Below are positions 26,727 through 36,681 of a stretch of DNA of 64,000 bases, piece by piece; position 1 is the first letter of the stretch, and each line of letters starts with the position of its first letter. Both the position numbers and the translations under genes were made by a program. Location: assembly GCA_002084765.1 (NCBI GenBank), contig NBMB01000001.1:155047-219046 (forward strand), given 5' to 3'. Source of the DNA: Candidatus Cloacimonetes bacterium 4572_55 (GTDB taxonomy: Bacteria > 4572-55). The notes beneath the pieces were generated by a model. That model had not been told where the DNA came from. It saw only the letters and a list, made by a program, of their open reading frames with translations, and searched no databases.

Positions 26727-28832
26727 ATGAAACATTTTATTTATATTTTATTGGCTTTTGGATTGTTTTTACCCGCTTTATCTTTGGCTAAAGATGACAG
26801 CGTGATCGACGACTTATGGGGAGATATGCAGGAATTTGTTGTTATTGCATCGAAGAAAGCAGAAAGCATATTCGATTCTCCTCTCTCAACCTCTGTGATT
26901 TCAAAAGAGAAAATTCTCAGATCGGGAGCCACATCAATTCCCGAATTATTGCGGCTGGTTCCGGGGTTTATTGTCCGGGAAAAAACAAACGGAAATTATG
27001 ACGTGCATATTCGAGGAAATGATTATATTCCTCCGGGCAAGCAGTTGTTTTATTCTGAAAACTCGATAACTTTGGTCATGATTGACAACAGAATTGTTTA
27101 CAATTATGTTCGAGGCGGGACCTTTTGGGAGACACTTCCTATTGGATTGAACGACATTGAGCAGATCGAAATTATTCGCGGACCCTCGACCGCGCTTTAT
27201 GGACCGAACGCCGTATCGGGTGTGATCAACATTATCACAAAGAAACCTGGCGACAAAAAAATGAAAGTCTCTACCAACGTCCAAGCAGGAAATATGGAAA
27301 CAAAAACTGCCGACGCGTCGCTGAGTGTTGCTGTTAATGAAAAATTGAAACTTCGCTTTTCCGGCAACTATCAATATCGGGAAAGGGCAAAGGATGAATA
27401 CTTTATATTCCATATAGATTTTGCCGATACAGTGTTCGCTGGCAATTTTGCGACATACAACGATCTTGTCAGGTCTGGAATGTGGGAAAGCAAAGAGCTT
27501 GGTAAACGCTATCCAGACAGCAAGTTGGCGAAAGACGTTTATGGGATTAACGGGTTTGCTTTTTATGATATGAACGACGACGTCAACTTCAATTTGGCGG
27601 TTGGGTTGCAAAATTCTACGGTGCAAACGATTTATTGGGATATGAGTCTCGCCTTTTCGACGCGGGAGTCCGAAACAAGTTATTTTGACCTTCGATCAAA
27701 AATTTATGGCATGAGTGCCCAATTATCATACTCACGCGGGACCCAAAATATTGCCAGAGGGCTACCTGGCTTGAAGATGGATATTTCCGCGTTGAGTGCC
27801 ACTGTGGAATATGATTACAAATGGAAAAATTTGACGCTCCGACCCGGTGCCAGTTTTCATCAAGCGGTCAATGACGACCGCGATTATATTAACGCCGGAG
27901 GCACTTACTTCTGGAACGCGAAAAACGAGCTGAACACCAGCGCGCTTTATTTACGAGGCGACTATCTTCTGAATGATAAACTTCGGTTTGTCGGCGCGAT
28001 TCGAGGCGATAAATATAACAACCCGGATAAGACATACGCGTCGTATCAATTCACCAGCTCCTATAAGGTCAACGACAATTATCTGGCGCGGTTGGTTTAT
28101 TCTCGGGCAAACAGAAGTCCTTTTATGCTCGAGACTTATGAAAGTTATCACTATGAAGGGTCTTACGGAGATTTCCGCTGGATATCGGATAACTACGGCA
28201 GCAAAAATCTGGATTTATTGACCATGGACATGATCGAGGTAGGCTTCAGGAACAAATTGATAGATAAAATTTTTACCGATATCGAATTTTTTTATACTAA
28301 GATAGATAATTATACGGACGCGGTCGATACCTTCTATATCGATTCTGACGGCGTTCAGCATTTTGAGGAAACGTTTGAAAATCTCAATATCGTTTCAAAA
28401 CAGATGGGTATTTCGATGAATGTCGCTTTTATCCTGAGTGAAAAGCTGAAATTCGAACTCTTCTGGACTTCTCAAAAAACGGATTTGGAAGACCATGAAA
28501 CGCCTGATGGCAATCTTATTGATATGGAATCCGAATGGACGCCGATATCCTACGGCGGCTTATCCTGCGATTATTCACCGATAGACAAACTGAATCTTTT
28601 CTCCAACATGTATTTTTATGGGAATCAAACATTCAAATATTCATTTGGGAGAGAATTTGTTCAAAACATTGAGGAAAAAATGATTGTAAATCTCAAAGCC
28701 TCATATCATATCTATGAATATGGCTCGGTCTATTTCAACGCCCGGAATATACTGAATGACGATAAGAAAGAATTCGCGTTTGCCGATGATATTAAAGCGA
28801 CATATCTCGTGGGATTTACTATGAAGTTTTAG
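26727..28832 (+). CDS. TonB-dependent receptor 3
   Basis: This outer-membrane receptor has 701 residues. A signal peptide ends near LSLAKD. The plug domain reads VVIASKKAESIFDSPLS, then IEQIEIIRGPSTALYGPNAVSGVINIITKKPG, given here in two parts: IEQIEIIRGPSTALYG and PNAVSGVINIITKK. The barrel ends in Phe (LVGFTMKF). The ribosome site is TAGGAGAG. It ends the array and is followed by a dispersed-repeat copy and a strong terminator. Confidence 0.9.
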   Translation: MKHFIYILLAFGLFLPALSLAKDDSVIDDLWGDMQEFVVIASKKAESIFDSPLSTSVISKEKILRSGATSIPELLRLVPGFIVREKTNGNYDVHIRGNDYIPPGKQLFYSENSITLVMIDNRIVYNYVRGGTFWETLPIGLNDIEQIEIIRGPSTALYGPNAVSGVINIITKKPGDKKMKVSTNVQAGNMETKTADASLSVAVNEKLKLRFSGNYQYRERAKDEYFIFHIDFADTVFAGNFATYNDLVRSGMWESKELGKRYPDSKLAKDVYGINGFAFYDMNDDVNFNLAVGLQNSTVQTIYWDMSLAFSTRESETSYFDLRSKIYGMSAQLSYSRGTQNIARGLPGLKMDISALSATVEYDYKWKNLTLRPGASFHQAVNDDRDYINAGGTYFWNAKNELNTSALYLRGDYLLNDKLRFVGAIRGDKYNNPDKTYASYQFTSSYKVNDNYLARLVYSRANRSPFMLETYESYHYEGSYGDFRWISDNYGSKNLDLLTMDMIEVGFRNKLIDKIFTDIEFFYTKIDNYTDAVDTFYIDSDGVQHFEETFENLNIVSKQMGISMNVAFILSEKLKFELFWTSQKTDLEDHETPDGNLIDMESEWTPISYGGLSCDYSPIDKLNLFSNMYFYGNQTFKYSFGREFVQNIEEKMIVNLKASYHIYEYGSVYFNARNILNDDKKEFAFADDIKATYLVGFTMKF

Positions 28833-28837
28833 AAGTT

Positions 28838-28862
28838 GTCCGCAGATTACGCAGATTACACA
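28838..28862 (+). repeat. Short copy of the dispersed CCGCAGATTACGCAGATT repeat
   Basis: GTCCGCAGATTACGCAGATT lies immediately after the receptor 3 stop codon and before the terminator. Confidence 0.7.
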
Positions 28863-28880
28863 AAATAGATGATAACGATC

Positions 28881-28916
28881 AAAAACGCCCGGAATTGACA
28901 CCGGGCGTTTTTTTTC
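28881..28916. terminator. Bidirectional Rho-independent terminator
   Basis: ACGCCCGG (28885-28892) pairs with CCGGGCGT (28901-28908). A run of eight T follows on the right, and A5 on the left serves the other strand. It separates the convergent receptor and propeller genes. Confidence 0.9.
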
Positions 28917-28950
28917 TTGCACATAATTCAATATAATCCAAATAGAAATA

Positions 28951-31917
28951 TTATCGCAATAAAACCATCTGCTTGGTCTCAATTTTTTCGAGCGTCTCCA
29001 GTCTATAGAAGTAGGTTCCACTGCTCGCGTCTTGACCTTGATTATTCTTTCCATCCCAAATCACGATATGATACCCTGGGTTCCGCGTCCCAGAGATCAA
29101 GGTCCGCATCAATTGACCGGTCAGATCGTAGATTTTCAAGGAAACTGACTGCGAATTTGGCAGGGCGTAGCGAATCGTTGTATGGGGATTAAAAGGATTC
29201 GGATAATTTTGCCACATAGCAACGCTGGTCGGGAGCGTTTCTCCATTCTCTATCCCTACTGCCTCAGCGCAAATCGTCTCGGAATAGTCCGAATCGCCCA
29301 CCTCATTAAAAGCCTTGACCCGATAGCAATAGAGGCTGTCCCCCTGAAGATTCAGATCAATAAACGTCGTGCTCATGATCTCCGCTATCTGAACAAACTC
29401 TGGATTGTCGCCAGTTCGTCGCTCGATCCGAAAGCCCTCCTCATTATCTGCGTTATCGATCCAGCTTAGTTGCAACTGAGCCGATCCGATTACTTCCAAA
29501 ACCAGAACAGTCGGCGCGGCTGGAATCGTATTATAGGTTGTCCCACAATTTTCATCAGAAAAATAAGATGTCCCTAAAAGATTAAACGCGGAGACCCGAT
29601 AGCAATACGTTGTGTGATAATTGAGACCCGAATCAATAAAACTGCTCTCCAAAATCGTGGTGAGATCCACAAATTGGCTGTCCGGGTCTACCCGTCGTTG
29701 AATCAGAAACCCCTCCTCATTATTGGAGTTATCCGACCAAGTAAGCTGGATCCGATCCGTAGAGATCGGATCAGCGATCAAATCTGTGGGGATGAATGGA
29801 ATCGCGTTTGCGGTCATGGCGCACGCTTCATTGGAATAATGAGACGTGATCATGCCGTTATACGACCGCACTCGATAGCAATAGAATGTGATCGGGTTCA
29901 GATTGACGTCTTGATAATAAAAGGAGTCTACCTCGACGGTTGCGATCGATTCAAAAGAGCCTGTGGGTCCGATACGTCGCTCGATTTGAAATCCGTCAAT
30001 ATTTTCGGAATTGCCTATCCATGTCAGGTCAACGTGATCGCTACCCAAATCAATAATATTCAGCTCCGATGGAGATGAGGGAATCGCTATTTCATGCCGG
30101 AACATGCTATTTTCATTAGTTCCAATATAGAGATAGCTGTCGCTTTGGGTCAGAGTCAAGCCGTCGAATTCGGATTGAACCGTCTGCCAGATCTGTCCCT
30201 GATCCGTAGTTTTATAAAGACCTTTTCCACACGCGTAAATGGTTGTTCCAGAACCGGATATGGACTGTATAGCGTCATTTTCTGGAAGTCCGCTGTTTGC
30301 CTGAACCCATGTCTCGCCTTGGTCGCGACTGATATACATTCGGGCATGGTCCGCGGCTGCGTAGATTGTCGTCTCATTTCCCCACAACGCGGTGATGGTG
30401 TATGAGTCCGACATCTCTCCGGAGTTGAGACTGTACCAACTCGCTCCGCCATTTTCGGTCTTATACATACCGCTATTGGTTCCAGCGTAGACCGTCTCGC
30501 TTTCTCCCCATAAGCATCCGACTTGATAGTTTGACATTTCACTATTATTGACGGTAAACCAGTTAATTCCGCCATTTGTGGTCTTCAATATTCCGCCTGG
30601 ATGGAGAGCACCCGCGTATAACGTATTGCCCTCGCCCCACATACTGAGAATGCTGTAGTCATTATGCATCTCGTCGGTATTGACATTGCTCCAGGTCACG
30701 CCGCCATTGATTGTTTTGTGCACCCCGTTACCGATTGTCCCAGCATAGATAATAGGCTCGTTTCCCCACAGAGCCGTCACGCTATAATCGTGAGACAGCT
30801 CGCCAGTATTGATCTCAACCCAGTTGGAGCCGTAGTTTGTCGATTTGTAGAGACTGCCCCCCCCGGTGAAACGCTTTACCGTCCCGACATAAACCACATT
30901 TCCATCCGTCAGAGAGCAGACAGCGTGCATCAACGGCATACCAGAATTGATCGAATTCCAATTTCCACCGCCGTCTGTAGTCTTAAATACCCCATGATCC
31001 CGGACACCCGCGTACACGATCGCGGCATCTCCCCAGATAGCGTATACATCCCGATCCGAGCTGGGAAAGCCGTTGTTGACGGCATACCAATTTGTCCCTC
31101 CATCCACGGATTTATAAGCACCGAAAGACGCTGCTGCATAAAGGGTTGTGCCGCTTCCGGTCAGGGATTTGGCAATAATGCCCGCGCCGACCAAACTCCA
31201 GCTTAACCCGCTGTTTGCAGTTTTGTAGATTCCGTCGTTCGCAGCGGCAAAGACCTCGCTGCCATTGCTCCATAGCGCGCTGATACGGAAGTAGTCCTGC
31301 ATAGAGCCGGTGTTGACAGCATTCCATGACGAGCCGCTGTCTGTGGAGCGCAAAACCCCGTCGTCCGATGTCCCGGCATAGACCGCGTCCCCAGCTCCAC
31401 AGAGGCTGATGACGCTGTATTCGCTGTTCATATCCCCAGTGTTGACCTGCTGCCAAGAAGCACCGCCGTTGGTGGTCTTATATACGCCATGACCCAGAAA
31501 ACCCGCGGATCCAGTCCCAGCGTACAGAGTCTGACCGCTTCCCCATAAACTGGAGATTTGATACGTATTCTGCAAATCCCCTTGATTCACATCCTGCCAG
31601 GTGATCCCGTTGTTAATGGTCTTATACACTCCGAGATTCGTCCCGGCATACACGGTGGAACCGACTCCCCACAAACAAAACAGAGAGCAGTCTGGAGGAA
31701 GATCGCCCAGGTTGCCGCTGTGCCAACTGGTGCCTCCGTTTGTGGTCCTGTAAACGCCGTGACCCTCAGTCCCCGCGTACATCACTTGGCTGGTTCCCCA
31801 TAAACTCTTGATCCACCCTCCGCCGTAGGGACCAAGCTGCTCCCAATCCTGAGCGTAAAGATTGGTGCCAATAAAATTACATAAAAGAACAAGTCCGATT
31901 GTCAGTGTCTTTCTCAT
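28951..31917 (-). CDS. Secreted YCF48/BNR propeller-FN3 protein with C-terminal sorting domain
   Basis: This protein has about 988 residues. A signal peptide (RKTLTIGLVLLCNFIGTNLYA) is followed by some fifteen repeats of about 43 residues with the pattern VYAGT--GVYKTTNGG-SW, up to about residue 611, which form beta-propellers. Three fibronectin type III domains follow (about 612-890, each with IERR and CYRV motifs). The C-terminus is a FlgD-like/type A sorting domain with QNYPNPFNPHTTIRYALP and a final basic KQMVLLR, which directs type IX-style secretion in FCB bacteria. ATG 31917 has AAGGAG 8 nt upstream; GTG 31926 overlaps that site. A surface or extracellular role is inferred; the ligand is unknown. 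Confidence 0.9.
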   Translation of the reverse strand: MRKTLTIGLVLLCNFIGTNLYAQDWEQLGPYGGGWIKSLWGTSQVMYAGTEGHGVYRTTNGGTSWHSGNLGDLPPDCSLFCLWGVGSTVYAGTNLGVYKTINNGITWQDVNQGDLQNTYQISSLWGSGQTLYAGTGSAGFLGHGVYKTTNGGASWQQVNTGDMNSEYSVISLCGAGDAVYAGTSDDGVLRSTDSGSSWNAVNTGSMQDYFRISALWSNGSEVFAAANDGIYKTANSGLSWSLVGAGIIAKSLTGSGTTLYAAASFGAYKSVDGGTNWYAVNNGFPSSDRDVYAIWGDAAIVYAGVRDHGVFKTTDGGGNWNSINSGMPLMHAVCSLTDGNVVYVGTVKRFTGGGSLYKSTNYGSNWVEINTGELSHDYSVTALWGNEPIIYAGTIGNGVHKTINGGVTWSNVNTDEMHNDYSILSMWGEGNTLYAGALHPGGILKTTNGGINWFTVNNSEMSNYQVGCLWGESETVYAGTNSGMYKTENGGASWYSLNSGEMSDSYTITALWGNETTIYAAADHARMYISRDQGETWVQANSGLPENDAIQSISGSGTTIYACGKGLYKTTDQGQIWQTVQSEFDGLTLTQSDSYLYIGTNENSMFRHEIAIPSSPSELNIIDLGSDHVDLTWIGNSENIDGFQIERRIGPTGSFESIATVEVDSFYYQDVNLNPITFYCYRVRSYNGMITSHYSNEACAMTANAIPFIPTDLIADPISTDRIQLTWSDNSNNEEGFLIQRRVDPDSQFVDLTTILESSFIDSGLNYHTTYCYRVSAFNLLGTSYFSDENCGTTYNTIPAAPTVLVLEVIGSAQLQLSWIDNADNEEGFRIERRTGDNPEFVQIAEIMSTTFIDLNLQGDSLYCYRVKAFNEVGDSDYSETICAEAVGIENGETLPTSVAMWQNYPNPFNPHTTIRYALPNSQSVSLKIYDLTGQLMRTLISGTRNPGYHIVIWDGKNNQGQDASSGTYFYRLETLEKIETKQMVLLR

Positions 31918-31926
31918 TTTTGTCAC

Positions 31927-32381
31927 TCCTTAATTATCTAACTATAAGTTTAGGTATAAAAATAATGATTATGGACAACCAAAATCGACTCGACAGAATC
32001 GACCTACCGACTTTGCTATAGTGTAATTATAATAGAGGATTAAAATTTTGCAATAATATTTTTACAAAACCTCAATAACTTTAATAAGTTACAGGGATCA
32101 CTTAATGTAATTTCTAAAGCTAAGTTGAACGATGTAAAGAAGATAAAACCGACAAATTTTTTTTGCTTTTTTTTACCCAAAAAAGATCATTTTTATATTT
32201 TTTGCGAGAAGAATTAAATCGAAAAAAATATTGTGAGGATAAGAAAAATCATTATCTTATAGCGGATGAGTAAAAGTTGAACAGTCCAAGATACCCAACC
32301 TCTATCCCGATAGTTGATAACACGATCCGCCTTTATTTTTGACAGAACGTATGTTTATTAGGATTCAAAAACGGAGAAAAT
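31927..32381. other. AT-rich divergent intergenic region
   Basis: These 455 bp separate the leftward propeller gene from the rightward AAA gene. TATAAT-like sequences occur near 32020-32035 on both strands, and a TTGACA near 32337 precedes the AAA gene without a good -10. No gene or RNA structure is recognised. Confidence 0.5.
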
Positions 32382-34175
32382 ATGATCAAATTTCCGTATG
32401 GGATAAGCGATTTTCATAAAATTATGACAGAAGATTATTTTTATGTGGATCGGACAGATCGCATTCCGGTGATTGAGGATACTCGTCACACACTGCTTTT
32501 TCTTCGCCCACGTCGATTTGGCAAGAGCCTGCTGCTCTCCATGCTGGAAAATTATTATGACGTGGCAAAATTGGATCAATTTGAGGTCATGTTCGGCGGT
32601 CTCGATATTGGTCAAGACCCGACGCCGCTTTGTAACCAATATTATGTGATGAGATGGGATTTTTCCGCGGTCGATCCACAAGGAGGTACGGGACAAATAA
32701 GACGCGTCCTTCATCAACATATCAATGACGCCATTTCCGAGTTTCAGGCGCGTTATCAATCTCGGTTGCAGTATGAGATCAAAATCTCAGCAGAGAACGC
32801 GCACTCCTCATTTCATTCCCTGTTGACAGCCGTCAAGATGTCGCCTCATCGGCTCTACCTCTTTATCGACGAGTATGACAACTTTGCCAACGAGGTATTA
32901 ATTTCGGACAAGTCTCGATACAAGGCTTTAGTCCAGGGCGAGGGGGCTCTCAAAAGCATTTTCAAAATGGTCAAATTTGGTCTAAGCGGTCAAGGGCTGG
33001 ATCGCGTATTTATTGCTGGCGTTTCTCCGATCGCCCTCAGTGATATGACCAGTGGATTTAATATTGCGACCAATATCTATCTAGATCCGAAATTCAATGA
33101 CTTGTGTGGATTTACTGAATCGGAAATCATGCCAATTTTGCAGACCATCGTGAAGAGATGCGGTCTGGGGTCTGATAAAGCCGATGAAGCCTTGAGCGTT
33201 ATGCGCGCGTATTACAACAGTTTTCGATTCAGCTACTACGATGAGACGCATATTTACAATCCTACTTTGGTGCTTTATTTTCTCGATACATTTCAAAATA
33301 CCTGCCGCTATCCTGACGAGTTGCTGGACGAAAATCTGGCAATGGATCGGAGCAAGCTTCGCTATATTGCGGGTTTGCCAGAAGGGGGTCAACTGTTATT
33401 AGACCTGCTCAACGACAATGATCCGCTCACGATTTACAAGCTCTCCCGGCGATTTGGTGTCGAGGATGTGCTGCACGAGCGCAAGGATCGGATGTTCATG
33501 GGCTCGTTGCTCTATTATTTTGGCATCCTGACATTGGTCGGCTATTCACCGATGAAGAGAACGATCTTGCGCATCCCCAACCAGGTCGCTCGCGGACTTT
33601 ATCTGGAGAGGATTCAAAAAATGATTCTTCCGGAATCCGATCACGCGTCGCAAGCGCAGGTCGCGGGAGACTCGTTGTATCTGAAAGGCGATATGCAGTT
33701 GGTATGCGACTTTATTGAAAACAGCTATTACCATGTATTTTCTAACCGAGACTATCGCTGGGCAAACGAATTGACTGTCAAGACCCTATTTTTAACCGTG
33801 CTGTATAACGACATGCTCTATTCCATCGAGTCAGAGCCGGCTTTGCAGCGACGCTATGCCGATTTGGCTATGATCCGTCGTCCTGACGCGTGGGATCAAC
33901 CCTTTTTCGATGTGCTGATCGAGTTCAAATATGTCAAGCTAAAACGCGATGGCAAGGCGGAACTCTCTTTGTCCCAGGACGCTGTGCGGAACATGAGCTA
34001 TGACGAACTATTTTCCCTGAAGTCAGTTCAAGAAAAACTTGCATCCGCGCGCCCAGCTCTGGCGAATTACGCCGCTGTTCTGCAACAGAAGTATGGCGAT
34101 GGACTGCACTTACGTCGATTTACGGTGGTCTCTATCGGATTTGAACGACTGGTCTGGGAAGAGACGACAAACTGA
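32382..34175 (+). CDS. AAA-ATPase-like / PD-(D/E)XK nuclease-like protein (DUF1703 type)
   Basis: This protein of 597 residues has the two-domain architecture of the AAA-ATPase_like plus PDDEXK_9 family. The P-loop is RPRRFGKS (residues 42-49) and Walker B is LFIDEYDNF (about 157-165). The C-terminal nuclease-like core shows FDVLIEFKYVK, with the conserved Asp, Glu and Lys near 509-515. Such genes are often present in many copies in FCB genomes, and their biological role is not established; mobile or defence functions have been suggested. The start follows ACGGAG. The CPBP protease gene begins 23 bp after its stop, so they may share a message. Confidence 0.9.
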   Translation: MIKFPYGISDFHKIMTEDYFYVDRTDRIPVIEDTRHTLLFLRPRRFGKSLLLSMLENYYDVAKLDQFEVMFGGLDIGQDPTPLCNQYYVMRWDFSAVDPQGGTGQIRRVLHQHINDAISEFQARYQSRLQYEIKISAENAHSSFHSLLTAVKMSPHRLYLFIDEYDNFANEVLISDKSRYKALVQGEGALKSIFKMVKFGLSGQGLDRVFIAGVSPIALSDMTSGFNIATNIYLDPKFNDLCGFTESEIMPILQTIVKRCGLGSDKADEALSVMRAYYNSFRFSYYDETHIYNPTLVLYFLDTFQNTCRYPDELLDENLAMDRSKLRYIAGLPEGGQLLLDLLNDNDPLTIYKLSRRFGVEDVLHERKDRMFMGSLLYYFGILTLVGYSPMKRTILRIPNQVARGLYLERIQKMILPESDHASQAQVAGDSLYLKGDMQLVCDFIENSYYHVFSNRDYRWANELTVKTLFLTVLYNDMLYSIESEPALQRRYADLAMIRRPDAWDQPFFDVLIEFKYVKLKRDGKAELSLSQDAVRNMSYDELFSLKSVQEKLASARPALANYAAVLQQKYGDGLHLRRFTVVSIGFERLVWEETTN

Positions 34176-34198
34176 TCCGTCAGGTTAACGGAGAAAAT

Positions 34199-34933
34199 AT
34201 GATAAATAAATTATGGAAAAAAATAATCGACCATCCATATATGGCAGATCAAGAGAGCTTCTCGATAAAATCGGCGGTTATCATTCTGACAGGGACCCTC
34301 CTTATCTGCATTTATCTCTACTCAGGTCTGGCGTCTTATTTCCATCGATTTTTCCCTTATCTTACTGATAACGGGAGATTTGCATCGATATATCCCAGCC
34401 TATACAACTATGTATTTGGACTCACTGCGCTGGGTCTGATTCCCGCGCTTATTATCAAATTCGGATTTAGAGAACGATTGGGAGATTACGGCGTTCAACT
34501 TGGAGATTGGCGATTCGGATTACTAATTTTGTCCTCCGCAGCACCGTTATTTATCCTACTTTCCTACCTATCAGCCCGAGATCCTTTATTCCAAGCCGCG
34601 TATCCTTTATCCGCTGGCTCGGGTGATAGTTGGATGCATATTCTGATACACGAAGGCGGCTATATATTTTATTATATCGGTTTCGAATTTTTATTTCGCG
34701 GTTTTATGCTATTCGGACTCCGTCGAGAGCTCGGGGATTGGAACGCGGTCCTCATCCAAACTATGGCGTCCACTTTGATCCACATCGGCAAACCTGTGGG
34801 CGAAACATTCAGCGCAATCATCGGCGGAATCCTATTTGGAATATTTGTCCTTCGCTGCCGCTCTATCCTCTATCAATTGATCTTGCATTGGATACTCGGG
34901 GTCGGATTAAACCTCGCGCTATTATTTCACTGA
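34199..34933 (+). CDS. CPBP-family intramembrane metalloprotease
   Basis: This membrane protein of 244 residues has about seven hydrophobic segments. The CPBP/Abi motifs are present in variant form: FEFLFRG supplies the E-x-x-x-R pair (the first Glu of the usual EE is Phe), STLIHIGKP supplies the second motif, and LHWILG the third. Relatives include prenyl-protein processing (Rce1) and bacteriocin self-immunity proteins, and the bacterial substrate is rarely known. The start ATG has the same CGGAGAAAAT site as the upstream gene. Confidence 0.8.
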   Translation: MINKLWKKIIDHPYMADQESFSIKSAVIILTGTLLICIYLYSGLASYFHRFFPYLTDNGRFASIYPSLYNYVFGLTALGLIPALIIKFGFRERLGDYGVQLGDWRFGLLILSSAAPLFILLSYLSARDPLFQAAYPLSAGSGDSWMHILIHEGGYIFYYIGFEFLFRGFMLFGLRRELGDWNAVLIQTMASTLIHIGKPVGETFSAIIGGILFGIFVLRCRSILYQLILHWILGVGLNLALLFH

Positions 34934-35028
34934 TTTTCTATTGGATCAAATCGAGATTATTTCATGACCAAATTATTGATCCAAAAGCGAGCCGTTTCTT
35001 TCTCAAATTTTTTCGGGTAAAGAGTTTT

Positions 35029-36618
35029 ATGGAATTGCAAGACGCGGGCACACTTCTTGGTGAAGAATACTACCAAAGCATTGAACGGGTGTATATCGAG
35101 GAATCAGCGCGTCAGATTCGGTGCTGTTTACTTCAATTAAAGCTGATAGACGATCTGCAAGAGCGTAGCCGCAAACTCGGCGACATAATGGCGGAGTTAG
35201 GTCCAAGCGCGTCTTGCCAGTTGCTTCAGTCCGCGTATCGACGCGTCCGGTTATATTCTCCGATCGGCGAAGCGACGTTGCTCTCCGCGCTACAATTGGA
35301 TGTGATTTGGCAGGATCAGGGAATCGTTCTATTGCAAGGAATTTTTGACGAGCTTCAGTCGGGAAGGCAGTATGAGCTCTCACATTTGCTGATAGACGCT
35401 CTTATTTTTCGAAAAAGTAGCCGCGTATTTTGCGAGCTTACTCTCCATTTTCAGCAAACAATCGCTCAATTTTATGAACGGACCTCGGACAAGCGGTTTC
35501 ATTTGGATATGTATCACATAATTCGTAGGCTGCAAAATTTATGTAAAAATCAAGGCTTACGGACAATAAAACTGGAAATTGATCAATTCTTCCACTCTTT
35601 TTTTCGCGTCGAAATCACGGATGAGATTATTGAACGACTCCTTCCGATCCTTTTTGCCAAGAAATTCCATCATTATCACGGAAAAACGCTTGTTCTGGAG
35701 ACCGAAGAGCTGCTTCCGCCAGATCAATCGAGCGAGTTGCTTCCGACTCTCTTTGACGTTGATGTGGACAGTGCTTCCTGGGAGATGGTATTGTCAGACC
35801 CGATCATCACGCCCGACGATATCGTGATCGAGGCTCGAAAATGGTTTGATCATCTGCGCACTGGCGATCGGGTGGCGATCGCCAGAAAAGTGAAAGGCAC
35901 CGACCTGAAGCTCTTGTTGTACGACCCCAGCCCGGTTGTGCTGGGCGCGCTACTGGAAAATCCGAGATTGACCGAGGTGGACGTCGGAAGAATTGCGAGT
36001 CGGCACACCACATCGCCGGAACTGCTGGAGACGTTTGGGCAGCGCGGGAACTGGATATATCGCCATCCAATAAAAAATGCGCTAGCAAAAAATCCCAATA
36101 CTCGGTTCGAGCAAGCCTCGAAATATTTGCCCGATCTGTTGCAGCAGGATTTGATCGAGATCATCCAACAAACCGACCTCAGTTGGTCATTGCGCCGAGC
36201 CGCGTATCAAGAGTTGTGGCGACGGATTCGGGATCGGTCTCTCCCAGAACAGATTGGGATGAGCGAGTTTGCAAGCCCGATTATAACAGATGCGCTGTTG
36301 AAAATGCGCGATCAAAGGATCGTCTCCACGCTACTCTATTATGGACGACTTGAGGAGGCGCAAATTTCTCGGGTTGTTCGCTTCTCTTTTTTGGACGGGT
36401 TGATCTTGGAGCAGATCGGCAAGAGCCACTATTGGAGCGAGATTCCGGAAGTCAGGATCGGACTGCTGCACCATCCGAATTGTCCCCCAGCAATCAAATC
36501 CCGATTCCTCGACGATCTCACGCGTGACGAGATGGTTTTTTTATCTCACAATCCTGAATTAGATTCTCAATTTTCCAAAGTGATCAAAAATCGATTGCAG
36601 AAAAAAAACGCCATATAA
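35029..36618 (+). CDS. Helical-repeat protein of unknown function
   Basis: This protein has 529 residues from ATG 35029. The open frame extends upstream into the CPBP gene but has no plausible start before 35029. It is soluble and all helical. The C-terminal half has HEAT-like repeats of the type LLENPRLTEVDVGRIASR and HPIKNALAKNPNT, repeated with LLHHPNCPPAIKSRFL and ending FLSHNPELD. Comparable 'NPxTP' repeats occur in uncharacterised proteins of several phyla. No catalytic motif is visible. A scaffold or regulatory role is only a guess. Confidence 0.65.
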   Translation: MELQDAGTLLGEEYYQSIERVYIEESARQIRCCLLQLKLIDDLQERSRKLGDIMAELGPSASCQLLQSAYRRVRLYSPIGEATLLSALQLDVIWQDQGIVLLQGIFDELQSGRQYELSHLLIDALIFRKSSRVFCELTLHFQQTIAQFYERTSDKRFHLDMYHIIRRLQNLCKNQGLRTIKLEIDQFFHSFFRVEITDEIIERLLPILFAKKFHHYHGKTLVLETEELLPPDQSSELLPTLFDVDVDSASWEMVLSDPIITPDDIVIEARKWFDHLRTGDRVAIARKVKGTDLKLLLYDPSPVVLGALLENPRLTEVDVGRIASRHTTSPELLETFGQRGNWIYRHPIKNALAKNPNTRFEQASKYLPDLLQQDLIEIIQQTDLSWSLRRAAYQELWRRIRDRSLPEQIGMSEFASPIITDALLKMRDQRIVSTLLYYGRLEEAQISRVVRFSFLDGLILEQIGKSHYWSEIPEVRIGLLHHPNCPPAIKSRFLDDLTRDEMVFLSHNPELDSQFSKVIKNRLQKKNAI

Positions 36619-36668
36619 CTCTTTAATTATCAATTCTTAGTCTGCGATAATCAGCGCAATCTGCGGAT
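36611..36668 (+). repeat. 58-bp dispersed repeat, copy B
   Basis: It matches the reverse complement of 16022-16079 with three mismatches. It starts inside the last codons of the helical-repeat gene and fills the gap to the convergent DinB gene. Confidence 0.85.
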
Positions 36669-36681
36669 CAACACAATTCGA

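Noticed and set aside
29614-31803. Several plus-strand open frames opposite the propeller gene
   Set aside because: They arise from the codon pattern of the repeated TTNGGxSW units and have no similarity to each other beyond that.
34630-35028. Upstream extension of the helical-repeat gene's frame through the CPBP gene
   Set aside because: This part overlaps the CPBP protease in another frame and has no repeat pattern. ATG 35029 begins the recognisable protein.
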